Positions 1 to 8,722 of a stretch of DNA of 33,900 nucleotides are shown here, in pieces (positions within the stretch are counted from its first letter, which is position 1; every line of letters begins with the position of its first letter). Source of the DNA: Candidatus Hydrogenedens terephthalaticus JGI OTU-1 (GTDB lineage Bacteria > Hydrogenedentota > Hydrogenedentia > Hydrogenedentales > Hydrogenedentaceae); NCBI GenBank assembly GCA_000493945.1, contig AWNW01000031.1:1-33900 (forward strand), given 5' to 3'. The notes beneath the pieces were generated by a model. The model saw nothing but the letters and a program-made list of their open reading frames with translations, had not been told where the DNA came from and did no database searches. A program made the translations under genes and the position numbers.

Positions 1-25
1 TACAGTGTCCCCGCTTCGGGTGTTT

Positions 26-61
26 TGGGACTTATGGGACGAATGGGACTTATGGGACATT
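26..61. repeat. Tandem 9-bp repeat, four units
   Basis: Four consecutive 9-bp units each begin with tgggac: tgggactta, tgggacgaa, tgggactta, tgggacatt. Units 1 and 3 are identical. In one frame it reads as alternating Trp-Asp codons, but nothing suggests that it is translated. Confidence 0.75.
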
Positions 62-70
62 ATAGGTATT

Positions 71-110
71 AATATAGCACAGACATTTCTGTCTGTGTTT
101 TTCTTCCGTC
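71..110. repeat. 40-bp palindromic repeat, copy 1
   Basis: This copy matches 144-183 at 36 of 40 positions. The core at 78-97 is an inverted repeat with 8-bp arms (cacagaca / tgtctgtg) around a 4-nt spacer. Such elements could form a short hairpin in DNA or RNA. Family name and mobility are unknown. Confidence 0.8.
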
Positions 111-143
111 CTTCATACAAAAATATAGATAAAAATTGCCTCC

Positions 144-183
144 AATATAGCACAGACATTCTTGTCTGTGTCTTTCTTCTGTC
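144..183. repeat. 40-bp palindromic repeat, copy 2
   Basis: Second copy of the 71-110 element, with inverted-repeat core at 151-170. The 8-bp arms are the same as in copy 1, and two of the four differences lie in the loop. That pattern suggests the stem is conserved while the loop drifts. Confidence 0.8.
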
Positions 184-353
184 TATGCCCTTACCGTAAA
201 TAAATCTCATCTGTGTCCTCTGTGTAAAATTCCCTTCGTGTCCTCTGTGGTTCATTCTTCCTACCACGAATGACACGAATAAAAATCGGCTTATTCCAAA
301 ATTATGCGATAAGATGGCTTCACAAAAAAAGGGAGTATATATGAAAATCTTTA

Positions 354-402
354 CTTATAAAAATATAAATCTGTTACCTATGTTCCATGGGTAATCATAT
401 AA
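354..402. repeat. Dispersed AT-rich repeat, copy A
   Basis: The stretch reads aaaaatataaatct, then a 'ttacctatg' block, then gggtaatcatataat. It resembles 9885-9935, which has aaatataaatctttta, ctatgacc, taggttatcaaatta. Both copies lie in repeat-rich gaps beside other short repeats. The match is imperfect, so it is an old or diverged repeat. Confidence 0.5.
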
Positions 403-487
403 TTTATAAGGATTTTGCAAGGGGATTTTTTTATATAGTGTTTAAAAATAGTAATCAAACTGATATTGTGAATAAGAAAACGGTTTT

Positions 488-556
488 TATTATAGAACTC
501 AATTGTATATTCGTTCTTAATTAATATATTCTATTTACTTATAAAATTTTTATAAT
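488..556 (+). promoter_or_regulatory. Candidate promoter elements for the helicase gene
   Basis: Two weak candidates precede the gene starting at 575. TTGTGA at 466-471 lies 16 nt before TATTAT at 488-493. A perfect TATAAT at 551-556 has no good -35 box and would leave a very short leader. The region is so AT-rich that chance matches are likely. Confidence 0.2.
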
Positions 557-574
557 GGGAAACAGTTTTCTATT

Positions 575-2266
575 ATGCGAAAGAAGGTAGAGAAACCGTT
601 AATAGTTCAATCTGATCGAACGATTTTGTTAGAGGTTGAAAATCCGTTATATGAGGAGGCACGGGATGCCTTATCTGCATTTGCAGAATTAGTGAAATCG
701 CCCGAGCATTTTCATACCTATCGGATTACACCCATTTCGCTATGGAATTCCGCCTCCGCAGGTTATACCGCGACACAAATCATTGACCTGCTTCACAAAT
801 ATAGCCGATATGATGTTCCACCCAATCTAATCTATGAAATCACAGATACAGTTCGCCGTTATGGCAGATTGAAATTATACAAAAGCCCACAACAGGAATT
901 AATTCTCGAATCCGATGATACCATGCTCCTTTCGGAGTTACTCTATAACAAAGCCTTGCAGGAGTTCGGGCTGACTAAATTAGATTCGCGTCGGGTTCGT
1001 GTAAACACACAATTTCGTGGACATTTAAAAAGTGTTCTGGTAAAATTAGGTTTTCCTGCGGAAGACCTTGCCGGATATGTGGAAGGGGCTCCCTTACAGT
1101 TTGACCTTCGCAAAAAACTACCTTCGGGCAAGCCCTTTGTTTTACGGAATTACCAGACCGATGCAATCTCTGCCTTTTATGCCGGTGGAACGAACCGCGG
1201 TGGAAGTGGTGTAATTGTCCTTCCCTGCGGTGCCGGTAAAACTATCGTCGGCATCGGTGTCATGCATAAATTGCAAACACATACACTTGTGCTTACCACA
1301 AATACTGTGGCACTACGACAATGGAAAACAGAACTTTTAGAAAAAACGACTCTCACGGAGGACCAAATCGGCGAATATAGTGGAGAACTGAAAGAAATTA
1401 AACCTGTCACACTGGCGACTTATCAAATTTTAACCCATCGCAAAACCAAGGACAGTCCTTTCCTCCATTTCCGTTTATTTGAGGACGGAGCCTGGGGCTT
1501 GATTATTTATGATGAAGTCCATCTACTACCTGCGCCCGTATTCCGTGCCACTGCAGATTTACAAGCCCGCCGAAGATTAGGACTTACGGCAACATTAGTC
1601 CGTGAGGATGGGCGTGAAGATGAAGTGTTCAGCCTTATTGGACCTAAGAAATGCGATATCCCATGGAAAGTATTAGAAAAGCAAGGTTGGATAGCCGAAG
1701 CCCTCTGCACTGAAGTGCGTGTGCCGATGCTGGAAGAGGATCGTTACAGGTATGTTGTAGCATCAAAATCCGCCAAATTCCAGATTGCATCAAAAAATCC
1801 TATAAAGATAAGTATCTGCAAACAGATTTTAGACCACCACAAAGAAGACAATGTCCTTATCATTGGCCAATATTTAGACCAACTTAAAGTCATACAAAAA
1901 AACTTCGGTGCGCCCATCATTACAGGACAAACACCCAATAAAAAACGAGAAGAACTATATCAAAAATTTCGTAAGGGAGAAATAAAACTTTTGATTGTCT
2001 CCAAAGTTGCTAATTTTGCCATTGACCTGCCCGATGCCAATGTCGCTATTCAGGTATCCGGCACATTCGGTTCACGACAGGAAGAAGCACAGCGATTAGG
2101 TAGAATTCTCCGCCCCAAACAATCCGGCAAACAAGCCCATTTCTATACTATCGTCACACGCGACACATTAGATCAGGATTACGCCCTCAACCGTCAACTT
2201 TTCCTCACCGAACAGGGTTATCAATACAAAATCGTTTCTATGGAACAATTAGAGTTTAATGAGTAA
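575..2266 (+). CDS. XPB-type superfamily 2 DNA helicase
   Basis: A 563-residue ATP-dependent DNA helicase of the bacterial/archaeal XPB (Rad25) family. The N-terminal 180 residues look like the XPB damage-recognition region. Next come the Q-like motif LRNYQTDAI, Walker A CGAGKT near 219-224, the DEVH box near 314-317, GLTAT, the XPB-specific RED motif in LVREDGRED near 341-349, and motif VI QRLGRILRP near 505-513. All catalytic motifs are intact and the length fits the roughly 550 residues of bacterial XPB. The family unwinds DNA and is linked to repair, though its bacterial role is poorly defined. No Bax1-type nuclease partner is adjacent. The next gene on the strand is 77 nt away and appears unrelated. 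Confidence 0.9.
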   Translation: MRKKVEKPLIVQSDRTILLEVENPLYEEARDALSAFAELVKSPEHFHTYRITPISLWNSASAGYTATQIIDLLHKYSRYDVPPNLIYEITDTVRRYGRLKLYKSPQQELILESDDTMLLSELLYNKALQEFGLTKLDSRRVRVNTQFRGHLKSVLVKLGFPAEDLAGYVEGAPLQFDLRKKLPSGKPFVLRNYQTDAISAFYAGGTNRGGSGVIVLPCGAGKTIVGIGVMHKLQTHTLVLTTNTVALRQWKTELLEKTTLTEDQIGEYSGELKEIKPVTLATYQILTHRKTKDSPFLHFRLFEDGAWGLIIYDEVHLLPAPVFRATADLQARRRLGLTATLVREDGREDEVFSLIGPKKCDIPWKVLEKQGWIAEALCTEVRVPMLEEDRYRYVVASKSAKFQIASKNPIKISICKQILDHHKEDNVLIIGQYLDQLKVIQKNFGAPIITGQTPNKKREELYQKFRKGEIKLLIVSKVANFAIDLPDANVAIQVSGTFGSRQEEAQRLGRILRPKQSGKQAHFYTIVTRDTLDQDYALNRQLFLTEQGYQYKIVSMEQLEFNE

Positions 2267-2343
2267 ATAGGAATAATGAGTTGTTGTACAATATAAAACA
2301 GATTTACAACAAATAAGCCCACATATAATAACGGAGATTTAAC

Positions 2344-2766
2344 ATGTCTGAAGAAAAAATTATCTGGTCTGGAACTCCATCGCAGATTTTGAATTTCGGG
2401 GTATTTATTATTTGTCTGCTCACCTGTTTTTTGGTAGTCCCAATTTTCTATGCTCTCTGGAAATACCTCGTTGTTAAATGCACAAAATATGTAATCACAA
2501 CAGAGCGGATTAAAATTACAACAGGCGTATTTTCCACAAAAACAGATTATCTGGAGTTATACCGTATCAACGATATAACATTCGAACAACCCCTCCTGCT
2601 AAGAATTTTCTCATTAGGCAACTTAAAACTAATCACATCAGACACCTCGACCCCCGAACTTACGCTACAAGCAATACCCTCATCTGAAGAACTACAAAAC
2701 GAGATCCGCAAACACATCGAAACACAAAGAGATAAAAAACGAGCCCGCGTCGTTGACTTCACCTAA
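2344..2766 (+). CDS. Bacterial PH-domain (bPH2/DUF304-like) membrane protein
   Basis: A 140-residue protein with a short N-terminal stretch containing WSGTPSQ, one long hydrophobic hairpin at about residues 16-42 (probably two membrane segments), then a compact beta-rich domain. That domain contains TKYVITTERIKITTGVFS and DYLELYRINDITFEQP. The pattern 'YxITxxRxxxxxGxxs...xxlyRIxDI' is typical of the bacterial PH domain (YdbS/YdbT type). Function is unknown; the fold often sits on the inner membrane. A ribosome site (ggag) lies 7 nt before the ATG. The tail is Lys/Arg-rich. Its stop lies 25 bp from the convergent ABC ATPase gene. Confidence 0.75.
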   Translation: MSEEKIIWSGTPSQILNFGVFIICLLTCFLVVPIFYALWKYLVVKCTKYVITTERIKITTGVFSTKTDYLELYRINDITFEQPLLLRIFSLGNLKLITSDTSTPELTLQAIPSSEELQNEIRKHIETQRDKKRARVVDFT

Positions 2767-2791
2767 AATTAGGACGATTTATTTTGAATTA

Positions 2792-3799
2792 CTATATAGG
2801 TTGTGGGATTTTGTCTTCCGAATTTTTTGCGAAAACCCAGCAAGCAGAACGATGAGTATCGGAGATATTTTGTAATGGGGGAGATTCGTTTTTACATTTC
2901 TCTGTTGCATAGGGGCAACGCGGGTGGAACGAGCATCCGGATGGTGGATTAACGGGACTTGGCGGTTCGCCCCGTGCCAGTAATTTCGGCAGAGAGGCAG
3001 AAGGGTCAGGCTTGGGAATAGCACTCATTAATGCTTTTGTATAAGGGTGATTGGGGCTTTCAAATAAAGTCTCCGTAGGGGCTTCTTCAACAATCCTTCC
3101 CAAATACATTACTAATACTCTATCGGAAATATGACGAACAACGCCTAAATCATGAGAGATAATTAAATAGGTCAGATGCAGTTTTTCCTGTAATTCCATC
3201 AATAGATTAAGTATTTGTGCTTGCACGGAAACATCCAGAGCGGATACGGGTTCATCTGCAACAAGAAATGAGGGATTAACGGCTAAAGCGCGTGCAATAC
3301 CAATTCGTTGCCGTTGTCCTCCACTAAATTCATGGGGATAGCGATACATGGCATCTGCATTCAGTCCTACTAATTGGAGTAATTGTTCGATGTGACCTGT
3401 GATTTGTTCCTTAGGAACGATTCGGTGGACATGCAACACTTCTGCCAACATGGAATAAACAGTCATTCGTGGATTTAGCGAACTGTATGGATCCTGAAAA
3501 ATGATTTGTATTTTCCGTCGAATACTTCTTAATTCTTTTGAATTTAACTTTGTCAGGTCAACCCCGTCGAAATAGATGGAGCCATCGGTAGGCTCAACCA
3601 GTCGCAGGATAAGCCGAGCCACTGTAGTTTTTCCGCTTCCACTTTCGCCAACAAGGCTAACTGTTTCGCCCGAATAGACATTGAAAGAGACATGGTCTAC
3701 GGCACGGACATAATTCCGTGCTTTGGCAAATAATCCCCCACCGACCGGATAGTATTTTGTTAGGTTATCCACTTTCAGATAAGGTGTATGGTTATTCAT
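2792..3799 (-). CDS. oppF: Peptide ABC transporter ATPase, OppF/DppF type
   Basis: A 335-residue nucleotide-binding subunit that powers the importer encoded upstream. Walker A is GESGSGKTT at 51-59, the Q-loop lies in FQDPYSSLNP near 101-110, the signature SGGQRQR is at 159-165 and Walker B FLVADEP at 178-184, followed by the H-loop in ISHDLGVV. The C-terminus carries the oligopeptide-transporter extension with GCSFHPRCPYA, whose cysteines in related proteins can bind an Fe-S cluster. All ATPase motifs are intact. It starts 6 nt after the partner ATPase and is the last gene of the five-gene operon. The exact substrate cannot be read from this subunit. Confidence 0.93.
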   Translation of the reverse strand: MNNHTPYLKVDNLTKYYPVGGGLFAKARNYVRAVDHVSFNVYSGETVSLVGESGSGKTTVARLILRLVEPTDGSIYFDGVDLTKLNSKELRSIRRKIQIIFQDPYSSLNPRMTVYSMLAEVLHVHRIVPKEQITGHIEQLLQLVGLNADAMYRYPHEFSGGQRQRIGIARALAVNPSFLVADEPVSALDVSVQAQILNLLMELQEKLHLTYLIISHDLGVVRHISDRVLVMYLGRIVEEAPTETLFESPNHPYTKALMSAIPKPDPSASLPKLLARGEPPSPVNPPSGCSFHPRCPYATEKCKNESPPLQNISDTHRSACWVFAKNSEDKIPQPI

Positions 3800-3805
3800 T
3801 TTTCA

Positions 3806-4819
3806 TCAGGTCTCCTTTTCCATTTTTTCCGATTGGGCAAACAACCAGCAAGCTGCTCCCTGTTCCTTATTAAGCCAGACCCAAGGGGGTTCTTTTTGCT
3901 GGCATATCGTCATGGCTTTGGGGCATCGTGGATGGAAACGACATCCCATAGGTGGAGCCGTTGCAGATGGAACGCTACCCGGGATTGTATTCAACCTTTT
4001 TCTCCCACGAGAACGAATAGGAAGGGAATCAAAAAGGGCTTTGGTATAGGGATGGGATGGTGTGGAATATATAGCCGTGGCGCTTCCTTCTTCCACTTTC
4101 TTACCCGCATACAAAACCACAATCCAGCGTGCAATTTGAGCAACTACACTTAAATCATGGGAGATAAGCAACAAACTCATCTTTCGTTCCTGTTGAACAC
4201 GCCGAAGCAATGCTAATATCTCCGCCTGTATCGTTACATCTAAAGCGGTTGTTGGTTCGTCTGCAATAAGCAATTCTGGTTCGCATGCTAATGCCATAGC
4301 AATCATGGAACGCTGGATAAGCCCCCCTGAAAATTCATGGGGATATTGATGGATTCGCATCTTAGGTTCCGGTATGCCGACCCACTCAAACAATTTTTCA
4401 ATTCGCGTATAACTTTCTTCTCTGCTCATCCCGTAATGATATTTCAGCACATCGGCAATCTGATCTCCGACACGAAATACGGGGTTCATCGAACTGGTCG
4501 GTTCCTGAAAAACCATAGAGATATATCTTCCCCGAATTTTCATTAATTCTTCTTCCGAAAGTTTCAGCAAATCTTTCTCATGAAAGATTATTTCCCCTTC
4601 TATGCGTTCCACGGGTGGAGAAGTTAGCAATTTCAGGATTGACATGGCTGTTACTGATTTGCCACATCCACTTTCTCCTACCAGAGCAATACTTTCCCCG
4701 GGATGAATAAAAAACGAAATACCATCCACAGCATACGCCAATCCTGTGGGTGTCGAAAAATATACTTTTAGATTTTTTACATTCAAAAGGGCTTTATCTG
4801 ATTTACACAAATCGCTCAT
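3806..4819 (-). CDS. oppD: Peptide ABC transporter ATPase, OppD/DppD type
   Basis: A 337-residue ATPase that should pair with the 335-residue ATPase downstream. Walker A is GESGCGKS at 48-55, the Q-loop lies in VFQEPTSSMNP, and Walker B is ELLIADEP at about 182-189. The C-terminal family extension contains GCRFHPRCPKA. The signature reads SGGLIQR at 164-170, where this subfamily usually has SGGMRQR, so Arg is replaced by Ile; the essential SGG and QR are kept. It begins 5 nt after the permease stop and ends 6 nt before the next ATG, which implies one transcript. Confidence 0.93.
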   Translation of the reverse strand: MSDLCKSDKALLNVKNLKVYFSTPTGLAYAVDGISFFIHPGESIALVGESGCGKSVTAMSILKLLTSPPVERIEGEIIFHEKDLLKLSEEELMKIRGRYISMVFQEPTSSMNPVFRVGDQIADVLKYHYGMSREESYTRIEKLFEWVGIPEPKMRIHQYPHEFSGGLIQRSMIAMALACEPELLIADEPTTALDVTIQAEILALLRRVQQERKMSLLLISHDLSVVAQIARWIVVLYAGKKVEEGSATAIYSTPSHPYTKALFDSLPIRSRGRKRLNTIPGSVPSATAPPMGCRFHPRCPKAMTICQQKEPPWVWLNKEQGAACWLFAQSEKMEKET

Positions 4820-4824
4820 ATTCT

Positions 4825-5835
4825 CTACCTTAATCTGGGGTCCATAGCATCTCGCAACCCCTCACCAACGAGATTAAACGCCGTAACTGTAATAAAAATG
4901 GCTAAACCGGGAAACAAAACCAACCACCACGCAAAATCTACATAACCCTGAGATTGTTTTAGCAATTCTCCCCAACTGGGGGTTGGTGGTGGAACACCGA
5001 AGCCTAAAAAACTTAATCCACTTTCCATAAGAATAGCACCTGCCAACCCAAATGTAGCACTAACAAAGACAGGTCCCATCGCATTGGGCAGGATGTGCCG
5101 AAACATAATACGCGAATTACTTAAACCCAATGCACGGGATGCTAATACATATTCCATCTGCTTCTGCTTCAAAAATTCACCCCGAACCAATCGGGCTACA
5201 CCAGGCCAACCTGTCAGCCCGATAACAATCATAATCGTCCAGATACTGGGAGGAAGAAATGCCATTACGGTAATGATAAGGAAAAAAGTTGGGATAACCA
5301 ACATCAGTTCAATAAATCGCAAAACTACCGTATCTACCCATTTCCCAAAATATCCCGAAAGTGAGCCTAATATTACGCCTATAATCACGGCTATGCCAAC
5401 AGCCACAAAACCCACACTCAACGATAAGCGAGAACCCCAAATCATTCGGCTAAGCACATCCCTGCCCCGATCGTCCGTTCCTAACCAATGGGTGCGATTG
5501 GGTCCTTGCAAACTTTGTTCCAACTCCTGATTTAGAGGACCGTATGGAATAGGTGGTTTTAACATCCATTCCCCGCTGGATGGTTTCCAACGGTCAAAAT
5601 TTGCATATAAATTCTCTGCCTGCAAATCTGAGTATGTAAAGATATTTGGGAATATATATAATTTTCCCCCTTTATACAACAAAATTGGAATGTCATTGGC
5701 TATAAAAGGCGCCATCACAGCAATAAGACCTAACATAGCAATAATAAACAAGGCAAGAAGCGAAAGACGATGTTTGCAAAATTCTCGCCAGACCGTATTG
5801 TAATAACTATGTGGATTTGCTGATTTCCTGAACAC
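4825..5835 (-). CDS. Peptide ABC transporter permease, OppC/YejE-like
   Basis: A 336-residue inner-membrane permease. It has an N-terminal helix (about 24-44), then a periplasmic stretch (about 46-115), then HWLGTDDRGRDVLSR, five more membrane segments, and the ATPase-coupling EAA loop around ASRALGLSNSRIMFRHILPN. The long periplasmic stretch begins ANDIPILLYKGGKLY and includes GEWMLKPPIPYGP. It is absent from ordinary OppC/DppC but typical of the YejE branch (peptide and microcin C uptake). The start is GTG, with AGGA six nt upstream. An 84-nt gap separates it from the preceding permease, the longest gap in the operon. Confidence 0.88.
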   Translation of the reverse strand: MFRKSANPHSYYNTVWREFCKHRLSLLALFIIAMLGLIAVMAPFIANDIPILLYKGGKLYIFPNIFTYSDLQAENLYANFDRWKPSSGEWMLKPPIPYGPLNQELEQSLQGPNRTHWLGTDDRGRDVLSRMIWGSRLSLSVGFVAVGIAVIIGVILGSLSGYFGKWVDTVVLRFIELMLVIPTFFLIITVMAFLPPSIWTIMIVIGLTGWPGVARLVRGEFLKQKQMEYVLASRALGLSNSRIMFRHILPNAMGPVFVSATFGLAGAILMESGLSFLGFGVPPPTPSWGELLKQSQGYVDFAWWLVLFPGLAIFITVTAFNLVGEGLRDAMDPRLR

Positions 5836-5919
5836 CTGATTTCCTGTCGGGGTAAAGGGGGGAGAAGTGGAGATTATAAAGGAACTTGTGGTTTTTTTAA
5901 ATTCGGCAAGGGAAAGTAT

Positions 5920-6915
5920 TTACTCCAATCGAATTCTCGGGTCAACAACGGCATACAAAACATCACTTAAAACAAGACCAATTAAAGTCAAAAAAGTAGA
6001 AATAGTAAAAACGCCCATAATCAGAGGATAATCACGGGTTAATACCGCTTCAAAGCCCAATCGTCCCATGCCCGGAATAGAAAAGATGGTTTCAATAATA
6101 ACACTTCCTCCGATTAATCCCGGTAAAAGTCCTGCGAATAAAGTAATAATAGGAATTAATGAATTCCGCATGGCATACTTAAAGACAACAACCTTCTCCG
6201 AAAATCCATAAGCCCTTGCCGTTCGGATATAGTCCTGCCGTATTACATCTAACATACCTGTCCGCATATATCGAGATAAGCCTGCCAAACCCGCATAGGT
6301 CATACAGAACAAAGGCAGGACCATGTGCCACAGTCGGTCGAGTAGCCAGCCAAACCATGAATAGTTCGTCGCATCAATACTATTAATCCCATTGACCGGG
6401 AACAAATTCCACCAATCACCACCACCTAAAAAAAGAATTAAAAGCATGGCAACCCAGAAACTCGGAAGACTATATAAAAGAAATAGGATAAGCGTAATAA
6501 TCTGGTCAGATATAGTCCGTTGATGGGTTGCCGAATAGGTGCCTAAGGGAATTGCTATGAGATAGATGAGTAAAGTTTCAAGAATGGTAAATTGAAGTGT
6601 TATCGGCAGCGTTTCTGCTATTTTCTCCATCACAGGACGCTGGTCTTTATAACTCTTGCCGAAGTCAAGCCGAAACATTCGCCCCAACCATAGGGCATAC
6701 TGAACAAGGATTGGCTTATCAAGACCATACAACGCCTTGGTTTGTTCAATTATCTTTTCCGTCTCAATATTCGCACGCATGGCTCCACCTTCTCCGCGTA
6801 ACTTAAAAGCCACGGGACTGCCCGGAGCCAACTGGATAATTGCAAAGGTTATCAAACTAACTCCAATAAAAGTCGGAATAATTAATAATAATCTCTTTAA
6901 GATATATGCATACAT
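5920..6915 (-). CDS. Peptide ABC transporter permease, OppB/YejB-like
   Basis: A 331-residue permease with the family start MYAYILKRLLLIIPTFIGV, an N-terminal helix and periplasmic loop, then about five more helices. The coupling EAA loop is ARAYGFSEKVVVFKYAMRNS, followed by LIPIITLFAGLLPGLIGGSV and IFSIPGMGRLGFEAV, all typical of the B-type subunit. It forms the channel together with the C-type permease downstream. The gene begins 6 nt after the binding-protein gene, and an AAGGAG ribosome site sits inside the end of that gene. The pairing with a YejE-like partner suggests a peptide rather than a nickel or sugar importer. Confidence 0.9.
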   Translation of the reverse strand: MYAYILKRLLLIIPTFIGVSLITFAIIQLAPGSPVAFKLRGEGGAMRANIETEKIIEQTKALYGLDKPILVQYALWLGRMFRLDFGKSYKDQRPVMEKIAETLPITLQFTILETLLIYLIAIPLGTYSATHQRTISDQIITLILFLLYSLPSFWVAMLLILFLGGGDWWNLFPVNGINSIDATNYSWFGWLLDRLWHMVLPLFCMTYAGLAGLSRYMRTGMLDVIRQDYIRTARAYGFSEKVVVFKYAMRNSLIPIITLFAGLLPGLIGGSVIIETIFSIPGMGRLGFEAVLTRDYPLIMGVFTISTFLTLIGLVLSDVLYAVVDPRIRLE

Positions 6916-6921
6916 CCGTTA

Positions 6922-8604
6922 TTAGTTCTCCTTTGCATGAACATACCGTTGTAAATCGGTCGGAACAAACCATTCCTTTTCATAAACACCAAATGGATAC
7001 ACACGAATACCATGTACTCGTTTATCCACAGCAACAATCGCTTTCGGAGCCATCAAGAAGGTATAAGGTTGCTCATCATTCACAATTTCCTGAAATCTAC
7101 GATATAACCGTATCCGTTCCTCACGGTCAAAGGAAACCCTTGCCTGTTCAATAAGTCGGTCTGCTTCCTCATTAATAAATCCCACATAATTGGAACCCTT
7201 CTCCGCCTGACTGGAGTGCCATACCTGATAAGGGTCCGGGTCTGGTGGCATCTGCCAGCCCATTAGAACCGCATCAAAATTACGGGCATCCACGCGTTCT
7301 AACAAAGAAGCCCATTCCATCTGCCGTATCTGCATATTAATCCCTGCCCGTTTCAGGTCTTCCTGATACACCGTCAAAATCTTTTCCGCAATGGGATTAC
7401 TATTTGTCGTCATAATCTCAAAAGCAAGGTCTCTTCCATCCTTATCACGAATTCCGTCGCTGTTGTGGTCTATCCAGCCAGACCTATCCAGTAATAGTTT
7501 CGCTTCTTCCGGGTTATAGTTCCATCGTTTAATCTCGGAGTGATACTCCGGTGTCCCGGGCATGAACGGACTATCTATCGGCTCCGCCATTCCGTAATAT
7601 AGCCGTTCAATAATCTGTTGGCGATTAAGTAACATCGTTAACGCATGACGAACGGTTTTTTCTTTGAGCACCGGATTACGGGTATTCCAGCCGATATAAT
7701 TATAGGCGGGTCGCGGATATATAAACATATTAAACTGTTTTTGAAATGTTTCTGATTGTCCCCTTCGTATCCAATCTTCGGGACGAATTGCCATATAGTC
7801 CAAATCACCACGACGCAATTTCAAAAAAGAAGCGTTATCATCCAGAATGATTTGATAGACAATACGGTCAAAATACGGCTGACCTTCGTTTTTCCGCCAA
7901 TAATTCGGATTTCGTTCCAGAACTAACTGCAAGCCTGTCTGCCATTCAGATAATATATACGGACCTGAACCAATAGGTTTGCGATTATTCGGATGATTAT
8001 TAAAGTCTCCCTGCCCATAAATATGCTCTGGCAAAATTTCTAATAAGCCCAACATTACAGCATGCTGGTAATAAGGCTTTTTACAATGATACCGAACCGT
8101 ATAGTCATCAATAATCTCACACGATTCCACATCCATATAATAGTTTTTTAAGTGAGGAGCATCCGTTGTGGGGTCCATCAACTTATCGAAAGTAAATTTA
8201 ACATCTTTTGCTGTTAGAGGATGTCCATCGGAAAAACAAACATCATTCCGCAGATAAAAAGTATAACTCAGATGGTCCTCCGACACTTCCCATCTATTGG
8301 CAACGCGTGGGATTAACTCCAATGTTTGTGGATTACGGTCTAACAAACCATCAAATATCCATGCTAACACCAATGAGGAATACGCATCCGTGCTGGTTAT
8401 GGGGTTCAGATGCGGCATTTCCGCAGATAATCGGGTAATAAGCCAATCCCCCTGAGAAGGGGCAATACTTGTCCCAAATTCCGTTAGCCCTTTTGTAGAA
8501 TTTTCAGAAGGAACCAATGGCTGTCCTCCTGAAAAACAACCCGGGAACAGAACAGTTCCCGCCACAAAGAATATCACACAAATAACAACAAATCGTTTTG
8601 TCAT
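6922..8604 (-). CDS. Extracellular solute-binding lipoprotein, family 5 (peptide)
   Basis: A 560-residue substrate-binding protein that should capture the ligand outside the inner membrane and pass it to the permeases encoded just downstream. The signal peptide ends in a lipobox-like LFPGC with the lipidated Cys at residue 23, so it is probably a lipoprotein. Family 5 landmarks include VANRWEVSEDHLSYTFYLR, FSDGHPLTAKDVKFTF, PIGSGPYILSEW, YNYIGWNTRNPVLKEKTVR and the C-terminal ARVSFDREERIRLYRRFQEI. The length is normal for the family. It is the first gene of the operon and is transcribed away from the ATP-grasp-like gene. Confidence 0.92.
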   Translation of the reverse strand: MTKRFVVICVIFFVAGTVLFPGCFSGGQPLVPSENSTKGLTEFGTSIAPSQGDWLITRLSAEMPHLNPITSTDAYSSLVLAWIFDGLLDRNPQTLELIPRVANRWEVSEDHLSYTFYLRNDVCFSDGHPLTAKDVKFTFDKLMDPTTDAPHLKNYYMDVESCEIIDDYTVRYHCKKPYYQHAVMLGLLEILPEHIYGQGDFNNHPNNRKPIGSGPYILSEWQTGLQLVLERNPNYWRKNEGQPYFDRIVYQIILDDNASFLKLRRGDLDYMAIRPEDWIRRGQSETFQKQFNMFIYPRPAYNYIGWNTRNPVLKEKTVRHALTMLLNRQQIIERLYYGMAEPIDSPFMPGTPEYHSEIKRWNYNPEEAKLLLDRSGWIDHNSDGIRDKDGRDLAFEIMTTNSNPIAEKILTVYQEDLKRAGINMQIRQMEWASLLERVDARNFDAVLMGWQMPPDPDPYQVWHSSQAEKGSNYVGFINEEADRLIEQARVSFDREERIRLYRRFQEIVNDEQPYTFLMAPKAIVAVDKRVHGIRVYPFGVYEKEWFVPTDLQRYVHAKEN

Positions 8605-8722
8605 AATACTACTGCTTCTTTATATTTTACATGCTAAATAATATATAATTATCGCATTCCCATGCGAATTGATAACACCCAACAAACCATAACAGATACT
8701 ACATAAGGAAGATGGATATTCT
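8605..8722. promoter_or_regulatory. Divergent promoter region with inverted repeat
   Basis: A 118-bp gap between two genes that start in opposite directions. It holds the inverted repeat tcgcat-tccc-atgcga at 8652-8667, which could bind a regulator acting on both genes. An AT-rich stretch at 8634-8651 could be the -10 area of the transporter operon. TTGATA at 8669-8674 is a possible -35 for the rightward gene, but I see no well-spaced -10. AAGGAAG at 8705-8711 serves as ribosome site for the ATG at 8723. Confidence 0.35.

Larger units (their letters stand above)
1..574. other. Repeat-rich intergenic leader, no convincing gene
   Basis: No credible coding region is seen. An open frame at 5-199 only translates the short repeats listed separately. 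The stretch holds a 9-bp tandem repeat (26-61), two copies of a 40-bp palindromic repeat (71-110 and 144-183), a degenerate stretch at 200-280 of the kind 'tcctctgtgt/ttcgtgtcctctgtgg', and a repeat near 354-402 shared with 9885-9935. From about 400 the sequence is very AT-rich and probably holds the promoter of the helicase gene that starts at 575. Confidence 0.6.

Noticed and set aside
5..199. 64-codon open frame at the start of the window
   Set aside because: It translates the 9-bp tandem repeat and both 40-bp palindromic repeats; there is no ribosome site and the composition is not protein-like.
341..394. 17-residue reading frame with 'aggga' upstream of the ATG
   Set aside because: Most of it overlaps the dispersed repeat also found at 9885-9935, where the frame is not kept, so it looks like repeat sequence rather than a gene.
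3788..4153. 121-codon frame on the plus strand
   Set aside because: It lies antisense to the start of oppF and the end of oppD, both of which have complete conserved motifs.
5084..5530. 148-codon frame on the plus strand
   Set aside because: It is antisense to the OppC-like permease and shows no recognisable domain; it mirrors the permease's codon pattern.
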